Source: Pseudomonadota bacterium
Lineage (GTDB): Bacteria; Pseudomonadota; Gammaproteobacteria; Steroidobacterales; Steroidobacteraceae
DNA length: 64,000 bases
NCBI GenBank assembly: GCA_021805865.1
Contig: JAJZDX010000015.1
Span: 1-64,000, forward strand
Reading direction: 5' to 3'
Every line of letters begins with the position of its first letter. The stretch's first letter is position 1. Shown piece after piece: positions 9,184 through 18,600 of the stretch. Both the position numbers and the translations under genes were made by a program. Under the pieces are notes generated by a model. The model had not been told where the DNA came from. It was given only the letters and a program-made list of their open reading frames with translations, and ran no database searches.

Positions 9184-10545
9184 CTACGGGGCGGTGAGTT
9201 CGAGAACGAGTCCGGCCTGATTGACCGTGGTGAGCAGCACCGGCCGGCGCCACACCCGCTGCAGATAGTCGAGCACCCTGCGGCTGCGCTCGAGGTCGAG
9301 GCCGCGGCCATCGAGCGTGTGATCGTGCACCAGCTCGAGCGTGCCGTCGGCGCGGATGTGCTGCGCCACCACCGTGGGCGCGCCGAAGTTGTATTTGGGC
9401 GCGAGAATCGCCTCGTGCAGCGCATTCAGGTCCGGCTCCAGCACCCTGATCTGCCCGTCGCGGGCGCTGTAGCGAAACAGCTCCAGCTCATCGGCCAGCT
9501 CGCGTGTCAGGTGGTTGCGGATGAAGCCGAAGTCATCGTCCTGCGCGCGGATGGCGAGAGCCCCGTCCATCCCTTCTTCCTCGACGATTTTCTCCCACAT
9601 CGAGAACCCGAGGTGGTACGGATTGAGCCCGAGCGCCACCTGGCTGTCGGCGGCTACCGGCCGGACCACGTCCGAGTGGCACTTCACGGCATCCAGGTAG
9701 GCCTGCTGCGGGATGAAGTCCGCCTCGCGCAGCAATCGCGCGTGCCAGTACGAGGCCCAGCCCTCGTTCATGATCTGGGTGGCGAACACCGGATAGAAAT
9801 AAAAGGACTCCTCGCGCACAGCCAGGAAGATGTCCCGCTCCCAACTTTCCATCTCGGGAGCGTATTGGGCCACGAACCAGAGCAGATCACGCTCGGGGTG
9901 CGGCGGCACGGGTGCGCGCTTTTTGATTTCCGCACCGGCGGGGGCGGCCGTCGGCTCCAGCGCCGCGAAGCGCTTGCGGAACTGGTCATCGGCGATGACC
10001 TTGACCGCCTCGATGTACTGCGGATAGCGCGGCCGGCGCAGCTCCTGGTCCACGTCGATATGCTGCTCGAGCGCCAATGCCGCATCCAGCACGGTCTCCA
10101 CCCGTTCCATGCCTTGCGTCTCGATCGCCTGTTGGATCTGGCGCGCGTGGTTGGCGGCGTGCTCGACGATGTGCTCGCTCACCTGCCGCTGGCAGCGCTG
10201 GAAGAGCAGGTTGTTTCGCGAGAAGTCCGCGTGCCCCAGCACATGCGCCGTCACCAGAACGTTCTCGGCCAAGCCGTTGCCGGAGGCGAGGTAGGCGTGT
10301 CCCGGGTTGCCGGGAAAGACCACCTCGAAGAGGCGTGAATGGCCCATGTGCCGCTGAATGAGCTGGTAGATGTAGCGGAGTCCGAACGACCAGTGCGGCA
10401 TGCGCACCGGCAGGCCGTAGACGGCGATCTCCATCATGAACGAGTCCGGCACCGCCTCGAATTCGACCCGATGGAACGACAATCCCGATCGGGTGGCGAG
10501 CTCCTCGATGCGCTGCACGTAGTCCTGCCAGGTCGCCTCGCTCAT
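9184..10545 (-). CDS. SpoVR family protein (YcgB-like)
   Basis: This 453-residue soluble protein matches the SpoVR/YcgB family along its length. It has FPGNPGHAYLASGNGLAENVL, VREESFYFYPVFATQIMNEGWASYWHARLL, and LGLNPYHLGFSMWEKI. The name comes from a Bacillus spore-cortex gene, but in Proteobacteria it is a conserved third member of the yeaG-yeaH-ycgB set and its biochemistry is unknown. The start ATG overlaps the stop of the DUF444 gene by 4 bases (ATGA), which argues for translational coupling. It is the last gene of the prkA operon; the EF-G-like gene begins 70 bases downstream. Confidence 0.93.
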   Translation of the reverse strand: MSEATWQDYVQRIEELATRSGLSFHRVEFEAVPDSFMMEIAVYGLPVRMPHWSFGLRYIYQLIQRHMGHSRLFEVVFPGNPGHAYLASGNGLAENVLVTAHVLGHADFSRNNLLFQRCQRQVSEHIVEHAANHARQIQQAIETQGMERVETVLDAALALEQHIDVDQELRRPRYPQYIEAVKVIADDQFRKRFAALEPTAAPAGAEIKKRAPVPPHPERDLLWFVAQYAPEMESWERDIFLAVREESFYFYPVFATQIMNEGWASYWHARLLREADFIPQQAYLDAVKCHSDVVRPVAADSQVALGLNPYHLGFSMWEKIVEEEGMDGALAIRAQDDDFGFIRNHLTRELADELELFRYSARDGQIRVLEPDLNALHEAILAPKYNFGAPTVVAQHIRADGTLELVHDHTLDGRGLDLERSRRVLDYLQRVWRRPVLLTTVNQAGLVLELTAP

Positions 10546-11711
10546 GCGCCCTCCGCCGCGCGGCTTTCCGCCGAGAAGAAATGCCGCACGGCACCCCAGA
10601 CGTCCTCGAAATCGATGAGCGCATAGCTGCCCGTCGCTCCACCGGCTGCCGCGAGCTCCGCGAACAGCCGTCCGGTCTCGGTGTCGAGCTGACGCGAAAG
10701 GCCGGTAGACACCTCCACGTAACCGGTGAAGCAGGCATCGGCGGCGATGGCCGCAAGACCCTCGCGGGCCTCCGCGGAATCGCCCACCGAGTTGTCGCCG
10801 TCGGAGGCATAGAACAGATAAATGTTGCAGGTCGCGGGGTGGTAGCGGTCTTGGATGATCTCCCGCACCTTGGCGAATCCGGTGGACGCCACGGTGCCGC
10901 CCGAGCCGCTCACCTGGAAGAACTCCGGCTCGGAGAACTCCCAGGCCTCGGTGGTGTGAGCGACGAACACGGTCTCGAGCGAGCGGTATTCCCGCCGTAA
11001 GCCCTGCACCGTCCAGAAGAAGAAGGTCTTGGCAAGCTTGCGGTCCCGGTCCGACATGCTGCCGGAGACATCGAGAAGGAAGAACACCGCGGCACGCATC
11101 GCCGGCCGGCGGCGGCGCGCGAGCTGCCGATAGCGCAGGTCCTCGTCGGTGAAGGTCGGGATCGCTCCCGGAGCGCCGCGCCGCTTCACCAGCTCTTTGA
11201 AGGAGCGGCGCCGGTCGAGCCGTGAGCGGGCGCCACGGCGGTCCCACCCCTCGCGCACCCACTCGGATTCCTCTGAAGGCCCTGCGCGGGCCTTGAGGTT
11301 GGGAAGCTGCATCTCCTCCCACAGCCAGTCCACGATGTCATCGATCTTGAGCTCGAGCAGCAGCTGGACCTCGCCCTCTTCCCGGCCCCCGGGTCCCTTC
11401 TCGCCGGAGCCGCCGGTCTGCGCGGGGTCCGCGAACACATCGCCGGGCTTGACCTTGCCCTGGCCTGCGCCCTGGCTTTCCTCGGGCCTGCGCAGACGGA
11501 AGTGATAGTGCTCGAGCATTTTCATCGGCACCCGCACCGTGCGCGCCCCACCGGTGATCAGATCGCCGCCCGCAACGATCTGCGGCAGGTGCTTGCGCAC
11601 GGACTCTCGCACCTTTTCGTCGTGCCGCAGCCAATCACGCGCGCCGCGGGAGAACAGGTCGTACCATCGGGCGGCATCGAGCGGTTGATGGGGATCGGTG
11701 GGCATATTCAT
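10542..11711 (-). CDS. yeaH: DUF444 / YeaH family VWA-like protein
   Basis: The 389-residue protein belongs to DUF444 (E. coli YeaH). The C-terminal half resembles a von Willebrand A domain with an intact MIDAS-type motif LLDVSGSMSDRDRK (DxSxS, about residues 215-228), and the N-terminal half is basic and Gly-rich. In enterobacteria YeaH is produced with the kinase YeaG under nitrogen limitation and stationary phase, and the pair acts in the same pathway. It sits 9 bases after prkA and overlaps the SpoVR start by 4 bases, so the three genes read as one operon. Confidence 0.93.
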   Translation of the reverse strand: MNMPTDPHQPLDAARWYDLFSRGARDWLRHDEKVRESVRKHLPQIVAGGDLITGGARTVRVPMKMLEHYHFRLRRPEESQGAGQGKVKPGDVFADPAQTGGSGEKGPGGREEGEVQLLLELKIDDIVDWLWEEMQLPNLKARAGPSEESEWVREGWDRRGARSRLDRRRSFKELVKRRGAPGAIPTFTDEDLRYRQLARRRRPAMRAAVFFLLDVSGSMSDRDRKLAKTFFFWTVQGLRREYRSLETVFVAHTTEAWEFSEPEFFQVSGSGGTVASTGFAKVREIIQDRYHPATCNIYLFYASDGDNSVGDSAEAREGLAAIAADACFTGYVEVSTGLSRQLDTETGRLFAELAAAGGATGSYALIDFEDVWGAVRHFFSAESRAAEGA

Positions 11712-11720
11712 GATCGGCCG

Positions 11721-13694
11721 TCACTCCTGCGCGAGCAATGTCGTGACGTAACTCAGGGCTTCCTTCGCACTATACTCGTCATAGCCGTATTCGTTGATCA
11801 AGCGCTGCTGCACGACCGAGATCTTCTGCCGCGCGTCCTCGTCCGGCCGGGCGGCGGAGGTGACCAGCCTCAGCACATCGCGCCGCTCCTCGAACAAATA
11901 CTGCTCGATGGCCTCGCGCATGCGCGCGTGGCTCGCGAGCTTGAACTTCTCCCCTGCCTTGAACGCGACCATCGCCTTGCGCACCACCTCCTGACGGAAA
12001 GACAGCTTGCCCGAATCCGACACCTTGATCTTCTCCTCGACCGAGCGCAGGAAGCGCTCGTCAGCGGGCCGGGCTTCCCCGGTGATCGGGTCGGCGACCT
12101 GCCGGTGATCGAGCGAGGCCTCGACCTCGTCGAGGTATTTCTCGAGCAGCTGCTGCGCCTCCTCCTCGAACGAGGCAAACATGGCGCGGTGCACGTCCTC
12201 CTTGACCCAGCGGTTGTAGAACTCCTTGCGCGCGGTGACCAGGTGATCGATCCAGGCCTTCTTCTGCTTGGCCTCCATGCGTGCGTCGCTCTCGATGGCG
12301 TCCTTCAGCGCGAGCAGCAGCTCCATGCTCGTGAGGCTGTGAGTGGTGCCGCGGGTGATGGCGGTGGAGATCGCGTTGATCACGAACCGCGGACTCACCC
12401 CGTTCATGCCTTCGTCGGGGGACTCGGAGCGCAGTCGCACCGCCTCGGTCTCGGGCACTCCCTCGATGGCCTCGCCGGAATACAGGCGCAGCTTCTTCGC
12501 CAGATCGAGCCCTTCGCGCTCGGGCTTGGTGAGGCGCGTCAGGATCGCGAACACCGCCGACAGGTTGAGCACGTGCGGGTCCAGATGCACGTTGCGGAAG
12601 GCGGCAGCGCCCGAGACGAGCTTCTGGTAGATGCGCGATTCATCCTTGTACGAAAGCGCATAGGGCACCTTGATGATCACCATGCGATCGAGCAGCGCCT
12701 CGTTCTCCTTCTCCTGAAGGAATTTGTGGAATTCGGCGAGATTGGTATGCGCAAGCACCGTCTCGTCGAGGTGAATGAGCGGAAAGCGCGAAACCTTGAC
12801 GTTCTTCTCCTGTGTCAGGGTGAGCAGGAGGTACAGGAACTCCCGCTTCACCTTGAGGATCTCGATCATCTCCAGCAGGCCGCGGCTCGCCGAGTACACC
12901 GCCCCGGACCACGACCAGGCGCGCGGATCGCCCTCATCGCCGATCTGTGCGACTTTGGCGAGGTCGACGGAGCCGACCAGGTCCGCGATGTCAGCCGTCG
13001 TCGGGTCGTGCGGCGCATAAGTGCCGATGCCGAAACGCGAGGCCTCCGAGAGAAAAATGCGCTCGACCGGCACGCTCACGAAGTCCCCTTCGAACTCCCG
13101 CTCGACGTAGTCACGGGCCCAGGGGGAGAGCTCGCCTTGAATGGCCACGCCATAGCGCTCGCGGAACTCGGCCCGCAGGCTCGCCGGAACGAGGTTCAGC
13201 GGATTCTCGTGCAGCGGCGAGCCCTTGATGGCGTAGAGCGCGCCTGCCTCCGTGCGGCTGTATTCCTCCATGCAGCGCTTGAGCAGAATGGCGAGGGTCG
13301 ACTTGCCCCCCGAAGGCGGTCCCAGGAGCAGCAGGAGCCGCCGCCCGACATCAGAGCCGCCCGCGGCCGCCTTGAAATACTCGATCACCCTCGAGAGCGG
13401 CTCGTCGATACCGAACAGCTCACGCCTGAACAACTCGCGGGCGCGCTCGCTCTCGCTCGCCTCGCTCCGGGTGAGTTGCCCGTGCCAGCGCAGCATGTCC
13501 CAGATGTACTCGTGACTGCTGCGCGCCAGAGCCGAGGGATTGGCCGGCAGGACACCGGCGAGGAACTCACCGAAAGTCCCTTCCCAGCGTTGCGCGCGAT
13601 GCAAGCGACTGAAAGAACTCAAGGATTCGATGAAAGCTGAATGGTCGATGAATGTACCCGAGCGCCCCCCGGGATCAGCGGCAAGTGATCGCAT
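11721..13694 (-). CDS. prkA: PrkA family serine protein kinase (YeaG-like)
   Basis: The 657-residue protein combines an N-terminal AAA-type module with the Walker A sequence LLGPPSGGKSTLAI (about 125-138) and a C-terminal PrkA kinase-like domain. E. coli YeaG is a stress kinase induced by nitrogen starvation; Bacillus PrkA has a role in sporulation and may be an AAA protease. The GGGAGG ribosome-binding site ends one base before the ATG at 13700 but seven bases before the ATG at 13694, so the latter is chosen. It is the first gene of the prkA-yeaH-spoVR operon. The 635-base region upstream has no gene I can support. Confidence 0.95.
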   Translation of the reverse strand: MRSLAADPGGRSGTFIDHSAFIESLSSFSRLHRAQRWEGTFGEFLAGVLPANPSALARSSHEYIWDMLRWHGQLTRSEASESERARELFRRELFGIDEPLSRVIEYFKAAAGGSDVGRRLLLLLGPPSGGKSTLAILLKRCMEEYSRTEAGALYAIKGSPLHENPLNLVPASLRAEFRERYGVAIQGELSPWARDYVEREFEGDFVSVPVERIFLSEASRFGIGTYAPHDPTTADIADLVGSVDLAKVAQIGDEGDPRAWSWSGAVYSASRGLLEMIEILKVKREFLYLLLTLTQEKNVKVSRFPLIHLDETVLAHTNLAEFHKFLQEKENEALLDRMVIIKVPYALSYKDESRIYQKLVSGAAAFRNVHLDPHVLNLSAVFAILTRLTKPEREGLDLAKKLRLYSGEAIEGVPETEAVRLRSESPDEGMNGVSPRFVINAISTAITRGTTHSLTSMELLLALKDAIESDARMEAKQKKAWIDHLVTARKEFYNRWVKEDVHRAMFASFEEEAQQLLEKYLDEVEASLDHRQVADPITGEARPADERFLRSVEEKIKVSDSGKLSFRQEVVRKAMVAFKAGEKFKLASHARMREAIEQYLFEERRDVLRLVTSAARPDEDARQKISVVQQRLINEYGYDEYSAKEALSYVTTLLAQE

Positions 13695-14329
13695 GGCCAT
13701 ACCTCCCGTTTCAAAACGGCAGTGAGGATCGCGCCTGGTGCCCTCGCCTTACGATCGGATCCAACGCCTCGCACGGCGTCACGGCTGCCCAACTCCCGAT
13801 CCCGATGCCCTGCTCCATTTAAGACGACCGCCGTGAGGAATCGTTCCGGTACGGCTGCGGTGCACCGCTTTGCCCGCTTGCCGGTCCGCCTGCACATCGA
13901 TGGTGCACCGCGCACCATCGACGCGTATGCCGGTCTCGCTGACCGCCTCATCGAGTAGCCGTCCCTGGCGCCCGCACCGCCGCCCTGGCCCAAGGCCCGC
14001 CGCCGGCGCAGCTCACCTCGCACTCTGCTTGCGATCATCGGCCTCGCCGCCCCGGAAGTCGAGATTACCCCCGGACATGGCTTTGAGATAAGCTTCCCGG
14101 GATTCGCGCCAGTGCCGCTTGTCGAAAGTGAGCACCGCTTCCGGTTCCGCCGCGCCGGCCCCGCGATCCGATCGATAATGTGAACGGCGACACTGCGCGC
14201 CACGGCCACGACCTGCTAAAAAAAAACGCACGGCGCCAATGACATGCCCGCGGCGGGAGGGTACCGGAGATCGGTACGCTGCAGGCTGCAAGCGCGCGAG
14301 CGCGTCTGAGAAGAACATGGAGACCGGTT
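13695..14329. other. gene-free region between prkA and the TonB/CheA cassette
   Basis: This 635-base stretch between divergent operons must carry both promoters. The only clear structure is the inverted repeat at 13897-13921. A minus-strand reading near 14020-14150 encodes VLTFDKRHW followed by a charged tail, which resembles the C-terminal end of a PIN-domain protein, but the frame upstream of it does not match and no start or partner is visible. I do not annotate it as a gene. Confidence 0.5.
13897..13921. repeat. perfect inverted repeat, 10-bp arms, 5-base loop
   Basis: TCGATGGTGC, then ACCGC, then GCACCATCGA. The arms are perfectly complementary. No T-run follows on either strand, so it does not look like an intrinsic terminator. 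It lies about 200 bases upstream of prkA and could be an operator for a dimeric regulator. Confidence 0.5.
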
Positions 14330-16405
14330 GTGGCCCATCCCGCATCAAAAGCCTCTCAAGACCTCGCCGGTGCCCCCGCAGCCCCGGGCTCACCGTCCTT
14401 CGTCCAACATCCGGCGGATCTTGCCGCGCTCACCGGACGCGATGACTTCCTGCTCGAGCTCGGTGAGCTGCTCGGCGGACGGGCGAGCGTGCATCCGGCC
14501 GACTCCATCGAGGCGGCGCTCGAGCGTCTCGGCGAGGCGCGAGGCACCCGGGTGCTCGCGATCGACACCCGCGACACCGGCGATGTGCGCGTCAATGTCG
14601 CACGGGCCTCGCAGCAGACCCCCGACGCCCTCATCCTGGTGTTTACCGAAGCGCAGTCTGAGAAGGAGACCGCCGCCGCGCTGAAGGGCACCAGGGTGTT
14701 TGCCGTCCTGCCCGTCCCGCTCGAAGCGGATAAAACCGCGGCGGTGCTGGAAGCGGCGCTGACTCACGCCGGCCGCGGCGCCGCGGATCGGCATTCAGCT
14801 ACCCGTGATGCAACTTATGACATGACACGGAGATCGGCGGCGGACACGGAGGAGCCGCCGGCCCGGCGCGGGATGCTCTGGGCGGGCATGGGCGCGGCCG
14901 TCGTGGCGCTTGCGGCGGGCGCCGGCTGGTACCTGCTGCGCAGTGGGGCGCCGGCTGCGGCGAGCGCCCGGGGCCGCATCGCCGGCTCCCATGCGCTCAC
15001 CCGGCACGCAGCGGCATTTGCGCAGCCCATGGTGGACACCTCGATCGTGCGAGGGCGCGTCGACGTTCTGTTGGACAAAGCCAGCCGGGCCATGTTCGAG
15101 AGGCATTTCACCACGCCCAGAGGCGCCAATGCCCTGGTGTATTACCGCTCCGTGCTGGCCGCCGACCCGGCCAACGGCGAGGCCCGCAACGGTCTGCAGC
15201 GGGTCGGAAACGTGCTGATCTCGCGGTTCGATGACACGATGAGCCGCGCGCAGTACCCGCAGGCGGCGCTGGCGCTCGCCACCCTGAGGGTGGCCGAGCC
15301 GACCGACCCGCACATTGCATCTTTCCAACGCAGACTCTACGCGGCAGAGATCTCCCAGGCGGTTGCGAGCGCACATCCCGGGCGGGCGGCGGCCCTGTTG
15401 GCTCAGGCCGCCCGGGCGGGGGTGCCGGCCGTGCAGCTGCGCACCTGGCGGGCGCAGCTTTCGCAGATGAAACAGCACCGGAAGGTCCAGAGTCTCGCTG
15501 CGGCGATCACCGGGGATATCGGCGCCGATGATTTCAACGGTCCGACCGGCGCGCTGGCGGAGCTTGCGCAGCTGCGCACGGCGGCGCCCAAGGCGCCGGG
15601 CACGCGGCGCGCCGGGCGAGCCCTGGTCAGGGCCTTGCTCGCGAAAGCCGCTCGGGATGCGCTGGCCGGCAACACCACCGAGGAGAGCAGCTGGCTGAGC
15701 GCGGCCCGATCCATCGGCGCATCCCCCGGCGACATCGAGGCGTTCGAGCAGAGCCTTGTCGCAGCGCGGGCGCAGGCGGCCCAGGCCAAGGTGACTCGAC
15801 TGCTCGCGCTCGCACGCGAGCGCCTCGGCAGCGGCGCGCTCACCCGGCCGCACGGCGACAGCGCTGCGTATTACCTGACGGCCCTCGAGCAGACGCATCC
15901 GACGGGTGCCGCCCTCGCGGCCGAGCAGCAGGCCCGGGGCGAGCTCGCCGGGAAGCTCCTCGACCGCGCCGAGGCCGAGGCGACAGCCGGCAAGGGCACC
16001 GCGGCGCAGGCCGATGTGTCCGAGGCCCGCCTTTGGGGCGCCGATGGGGCCGCGATCCGTTCGGCCAGGAGCGCGATCACCGCCTCGCTGCGGCGGGCGC
16101 AGCAGCCCACCGCGGCCGATCTCGAGCAGCTTGCCGCCAAGCTCGTTCGGACGCGCTATTTGCCGCCTTCGTATCCCGAGCATGCGCTTGCAGATCGAAT
16201 CGCGGGACAGGTCACCGTGCAATACGTCATCGACAAGAAGGGCTTCCCGCGGGATGTGCGCGTGATCTCGGCGCGGCCCGCCGGCGTATTCAACCGCGCC
16301 ACTCTCTCTGCGATCCGGGCATGGCGCTACCGGCCGGCGAGATTCCGCGGCCACCCGGTCGACGTACCGGTCCGCACCCTCATCCGGTTCGTGCTGCCGA
16401 ACTAG
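14330..16405 (+). CDS. TonB C-terminal domain membrane protein with receiver-like N-terminus
   Basis: The 691-residue protein has an unusual layout. Residues ~25-150 resemble a response-regulator fold, with alternating beta/alpha segments (VLAIDTRDT, DALILVFTEA, VFAVLPVPLEADK). The acidic pocket is incomplete, so it may be a pseudo-receiver. One membrane helix follows at ~181-206, then ~390 residues of Ala/Leu/Arg-rich helices with TPR-like spacing. The last ~85 residues are a TonB C-terminal domain (ITVQYVIDKKGF-like strand, then AIRAWRYRPARFRG). A GGAG site 7 bases ahead supports the GTG start. No ExbB/ExbD genes are nearby. The following kinase starts 36 bases downstream, so a signalling or envelope-coupling role seems more likely than classical iron uptake. 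Confidence 0.8.
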   Translation: MAHPASKASQDLAGAPAAPGSPSFVQHPADLAALTGRDDFLLELGELLGGRASVHPADSIEAALERLGEARGTRVLAIDTRDTGDVRVNVARASQQTPDALILVFTEAQSEKETAAALKGTRVFAVLPVPLEADKTAAVLEAALTHAGRGAADRHSATRDATYDMTRRSAADTEEPPARRGMLWAGMGAAVVALAAGAGWYLLRSGAPAAASARGRIAGSHALTRHAAAFAQPMVDTSIVRGRVDVLLDKASRAMFERHFTTPRGANALVYYRSVLAADPANGEARNGLQRVGNVLISRFDDTMSRAQYPQAALALATLRVAEPTDPHIASFQRRLYAAEISQAVASAHPGRAAALLAQAARAGVPAVQLRTWRAQLSQMKQHRKVQSLAAAITGDIGADDFNGPTGALAELAQLRTAAPKAPGTRRAGRALVRALLAKAARDALAGNTTEESSWLSAARSIGASPGDIEAFEQSLVAARAQAAQAKVTRLLALARERLGSGALTRPHGDSAAYYLTALEQTHPTGAALAAEQQARGELAGKLLDRAEAEATAGKGTAAQADVSEARLWGADGAAIRSARSAITASLRRAQQPTAADLEQLAAKLVRTRYLPPSYPEHALADRIAGQVTVQYVIDKKGFPRDVRVISARPAGVFNRATLSAIRAWRYRPARFRGHPVDVPVRTLIRFVLPN

Positions 16406-16441
16406 ATCGGAACCCAAGACAACACCAGGGCAAGGCTTGTC

Positions 16442-18577
16442 ATGCAATTCTCAGGCTCAGATCGAAACGGCAGACTGCTCATCGCCGGTGCCGCCGCAGC
16501 CATCGCAGCCGTCATGGTGCTGGTGCTCATCGCCGGGTTCCGGCTGGCGACCCAAATCCGCGCCAGCGTCGGAGCGCTGCAGAGAACCAGCTCGCTGCAG
16601 ACCTATCCTGCGGTCATCTCCCAACAGTTGACGGCCCTGCGCCAGCGGCTCGGCACCCTGGAGTACACCGGTCACGTGCACCGGGAGCTCGCCCGCACCG
16701 TGCAGAATTTCAACAGACGTTTGTCCGGGGTCGAGCGCCGCAACCTCGACCCGGCGGCGGTCCGGCACGCCGAGCGCCTGTGGCAGAACTACACCCCGGT
16801 GCTCGCGCCCGTGCTCGCCTTCTCCGGGGAGCCCTATGACGATACCGACACCGGCAGCTCGCTGTCGGCGAGCGGCCGCAAGTATTACGACGAGGTGCGG
16901 CAAGCGGGCATCTTCGCGCAGGGAAACGCTCCGGTCCTGCACAGCGAGCTGGCCGCCGTCTCGGCCGCGCTGCAGGCGCGTACTTCCGCTGCGGCCGCGC
17001 GCCTTCGCACGCTGCTGCTCGCCGGCGTGCTGGCGGTTCTGCTGCTCGCGCTGGCGGCCGCCTACCTTCAGCTCTCCCGTGCGCGGCAGCAGCGGGCGGC
17101 GCGCGAGGCCCAGGATCAGACCCGCGACATCCTGAAGACCGTGCGCGAAGGCTTCTTTCTTCTCGACGCCGACTACCGCATCGGTGCGGTGTGGTCGGAA
17201 GCCCTGACGCACCTGTTCGGGCGCAGCGATTTCAAGGGCCTCGCTTTCGAAGAGCTCCTGCGGGACAAGGTGCCCGCAGACACTCTGGCCACTGCGGTGA
17301 AGTACATCAAGCTCCTGTGGGGGGAGCGGGCGCGCGAGAACCTGATGAAGAGCATCAACCCGCTGGGGCAGCTCGAGGTCAGCATGGACAATGGACGCGG
17401 CGGCAAGGAGAGCCGCTTTCTGCAGTTCGATTTCCATCGCGTGATGGGCCCGAAGGGCGTCAAGCACGTGCTGTGCGCCGTCGGCGACATCACCTCGAGC
17501 GTGCTGCTTGCCAGGGAGCTGCAGGAGGCCCAGGAAAACGCCCACTCGCAGCTCGACATGATGATCGGCATGCTGCATGCCGATCCTCTGCAGGTGAGCG
17601 CCTTCCTCGACAGCGCGGCCGCGGGCCTGAAGCACGTCAACACCATCATGAAGGAGCCGGCGCGCACCGACGGCGAGTTCCGCAAGAAGCTCGCCGGACT
17701 CTCGCGCGAGCTGCACTCGATCAAGGGGGAAGCCTCGGCGCTCAGCCTGATGAGTGTCGCCGAGCGGGTCCACCACCTGGAGGATATGGTGGCGGAGCTC
17801 AAGGCCAAGAGCGACCTCACGGGCAACGACTTCCTGCCCGTGGTGCTGAAGCTCGATGAGCTGCTGGCGCACCTGCGTGGCGTCAGGGAGATGACCGCGC
17901 GCCTGGTGTCGCTCAAGGAAGGCCCCGCCGGGGAAGGTACGGCGAGCCTGCCGCAGTTGCGAATCGGCGATGCCGAGGCACCGCAGGCGGGGCGGCCCGT
18001 CCGAGCGACCGTCGATCTTGGCGCACTGCTCGAGCAGCTGGCCGGCAAGCTGGCAAGCGACCACGGCAAGCAATTCAGGCTGACGCTGACTGGTCTCGGC
18101 GAGGTGCCTGCGGGCTATCTCGACACCGTGAAGGACTGCGCCATTCAGATGTTGCGCAATGCCGCGGTGCACGGCATAGAGGCGTGCGAGACGCGCCGCA
18201 CCGCCGCCAAGCCCGAGATCGGCGAGGTGCGCCTGGAGTTCCGTCGCCTGGAGGCGGGATACGAGTTCGTTTTCCACGACGACGGCGCGGGCCTCTCGCC
18301 CGAGGCCTTGAAGGAGGCGGCAGTGCGCAAGAACGTCATCACCGCAGAGGAAGCCGCGGCGCTCGACAACCGGGCGGCGCTGGCGCTCATCTTCCGGCCC
18401 GGCTTCTCGACCCGCGACAGCATCTCGATGGATGCCGGGCGCGGCACCGGCATGGATCTCGTGGCGCGCGCAGTGTACGGTCTTGGCGGCAAGATCGGCG
18501 TCAGCACCAATCCGGGCCGCTTTACCCGCTTCAAGATCACCTTGCCGGCGGCCGGCGCGGCCTCCGCGGTGGCTTGA
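16442..18577 (+). CDS. CheA-like membrane histidine kinase with PAS and HPt domains
   Basis: This is a 711-residue inner-membrane protein. Two membrane helices (~12-33 and ~186-208) enclose a ~150-residue helical periplasmic sensor. A PAS-like segment follows (~230-340). An HPt domain has the phospho-acceptor motif LHSIKGEA with His at about residue 425. The C-terminal HATPase domain has CheA-type boxes: MLRNAAVHGIE, DDGAGLS and GRGTGMDLV preceded by GFSTRD. Neither the P3 dimerisation helix pair nor a CheW-like P5 domain is evident, so this is not an ordinary chemotaxis CheA. The His likely passes phosphate to the CheY-like protein encoded 24 bases downstream. Confidence 0.88.
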   Translation: MQFSGSDRNGRLLIAGAAAAIAAVMVLVLIAGFRLATQIRASVGALQRTSSLQTYPAVISQQLTALRQRLGTLEYTGHVHRELARTVQNFNRRLSGVERRNLDPAAVRHAERLWQNYTPVLAPVLAFSGEPYDDTDTGSSLSASGRKYYDEVRQAGIFAQGNAPVLHSELAAVSAALQARTSAAAARLRTLLLAGVLAVLLLALAAAYLQLSRARQQRAAREAQDQTRDILKTVREGFFLLDADYRIGAVWSEALTHLFGRSDFKGLAFEELLRDKVPADTLATAVKYIKLLWGERARENLMKSINPLGQLEVSMDNGRGGKESRFLQFDFHRVMGPKGVKHVLCAVGDITSSVLLARELQEAQENAHSQLDMMIGMLHADPLQVSAFLDSAAAGLKHVNTIMKEPARTDGEFRKKLAGLSRELHSIKGEASALSLMSVAERVHHLEDMVAELKAKSDLTGNDFLPVVLKLDELLAHLRGVREMTARLVSLKEGPAGEGTASLPQLRIGDAEAPQAGRPVRATVDLGALLEQLAGKLASDHGKQFRLTLTGLGEVPAGYLDTVKDCAIQMLRNAAVHGIEACETRRTAAKPEIGEVRLEFRRLEAGYEFVFHDDGAGLSPEALKEAAVRKNVITAEEAAALDNRAALALIFRPGFSTRDSISMDAGRGTGMDLVARAVYGLGGKIGVSTNPGRFTRFKITLPAAGAASAVA

Positions 18578-18600
18578 GGCTCGCTGCGGAGCTTGGGGCA

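Noticed and set aside
14013-14209. Possible PIN-domain toxin remnant (VLTFDKRHW) upstream of the TonB-C gene
   Set aside because: The similarity covers about 20 residues, needs a frame change to extend, and there is no antitoxin partner or start codon.
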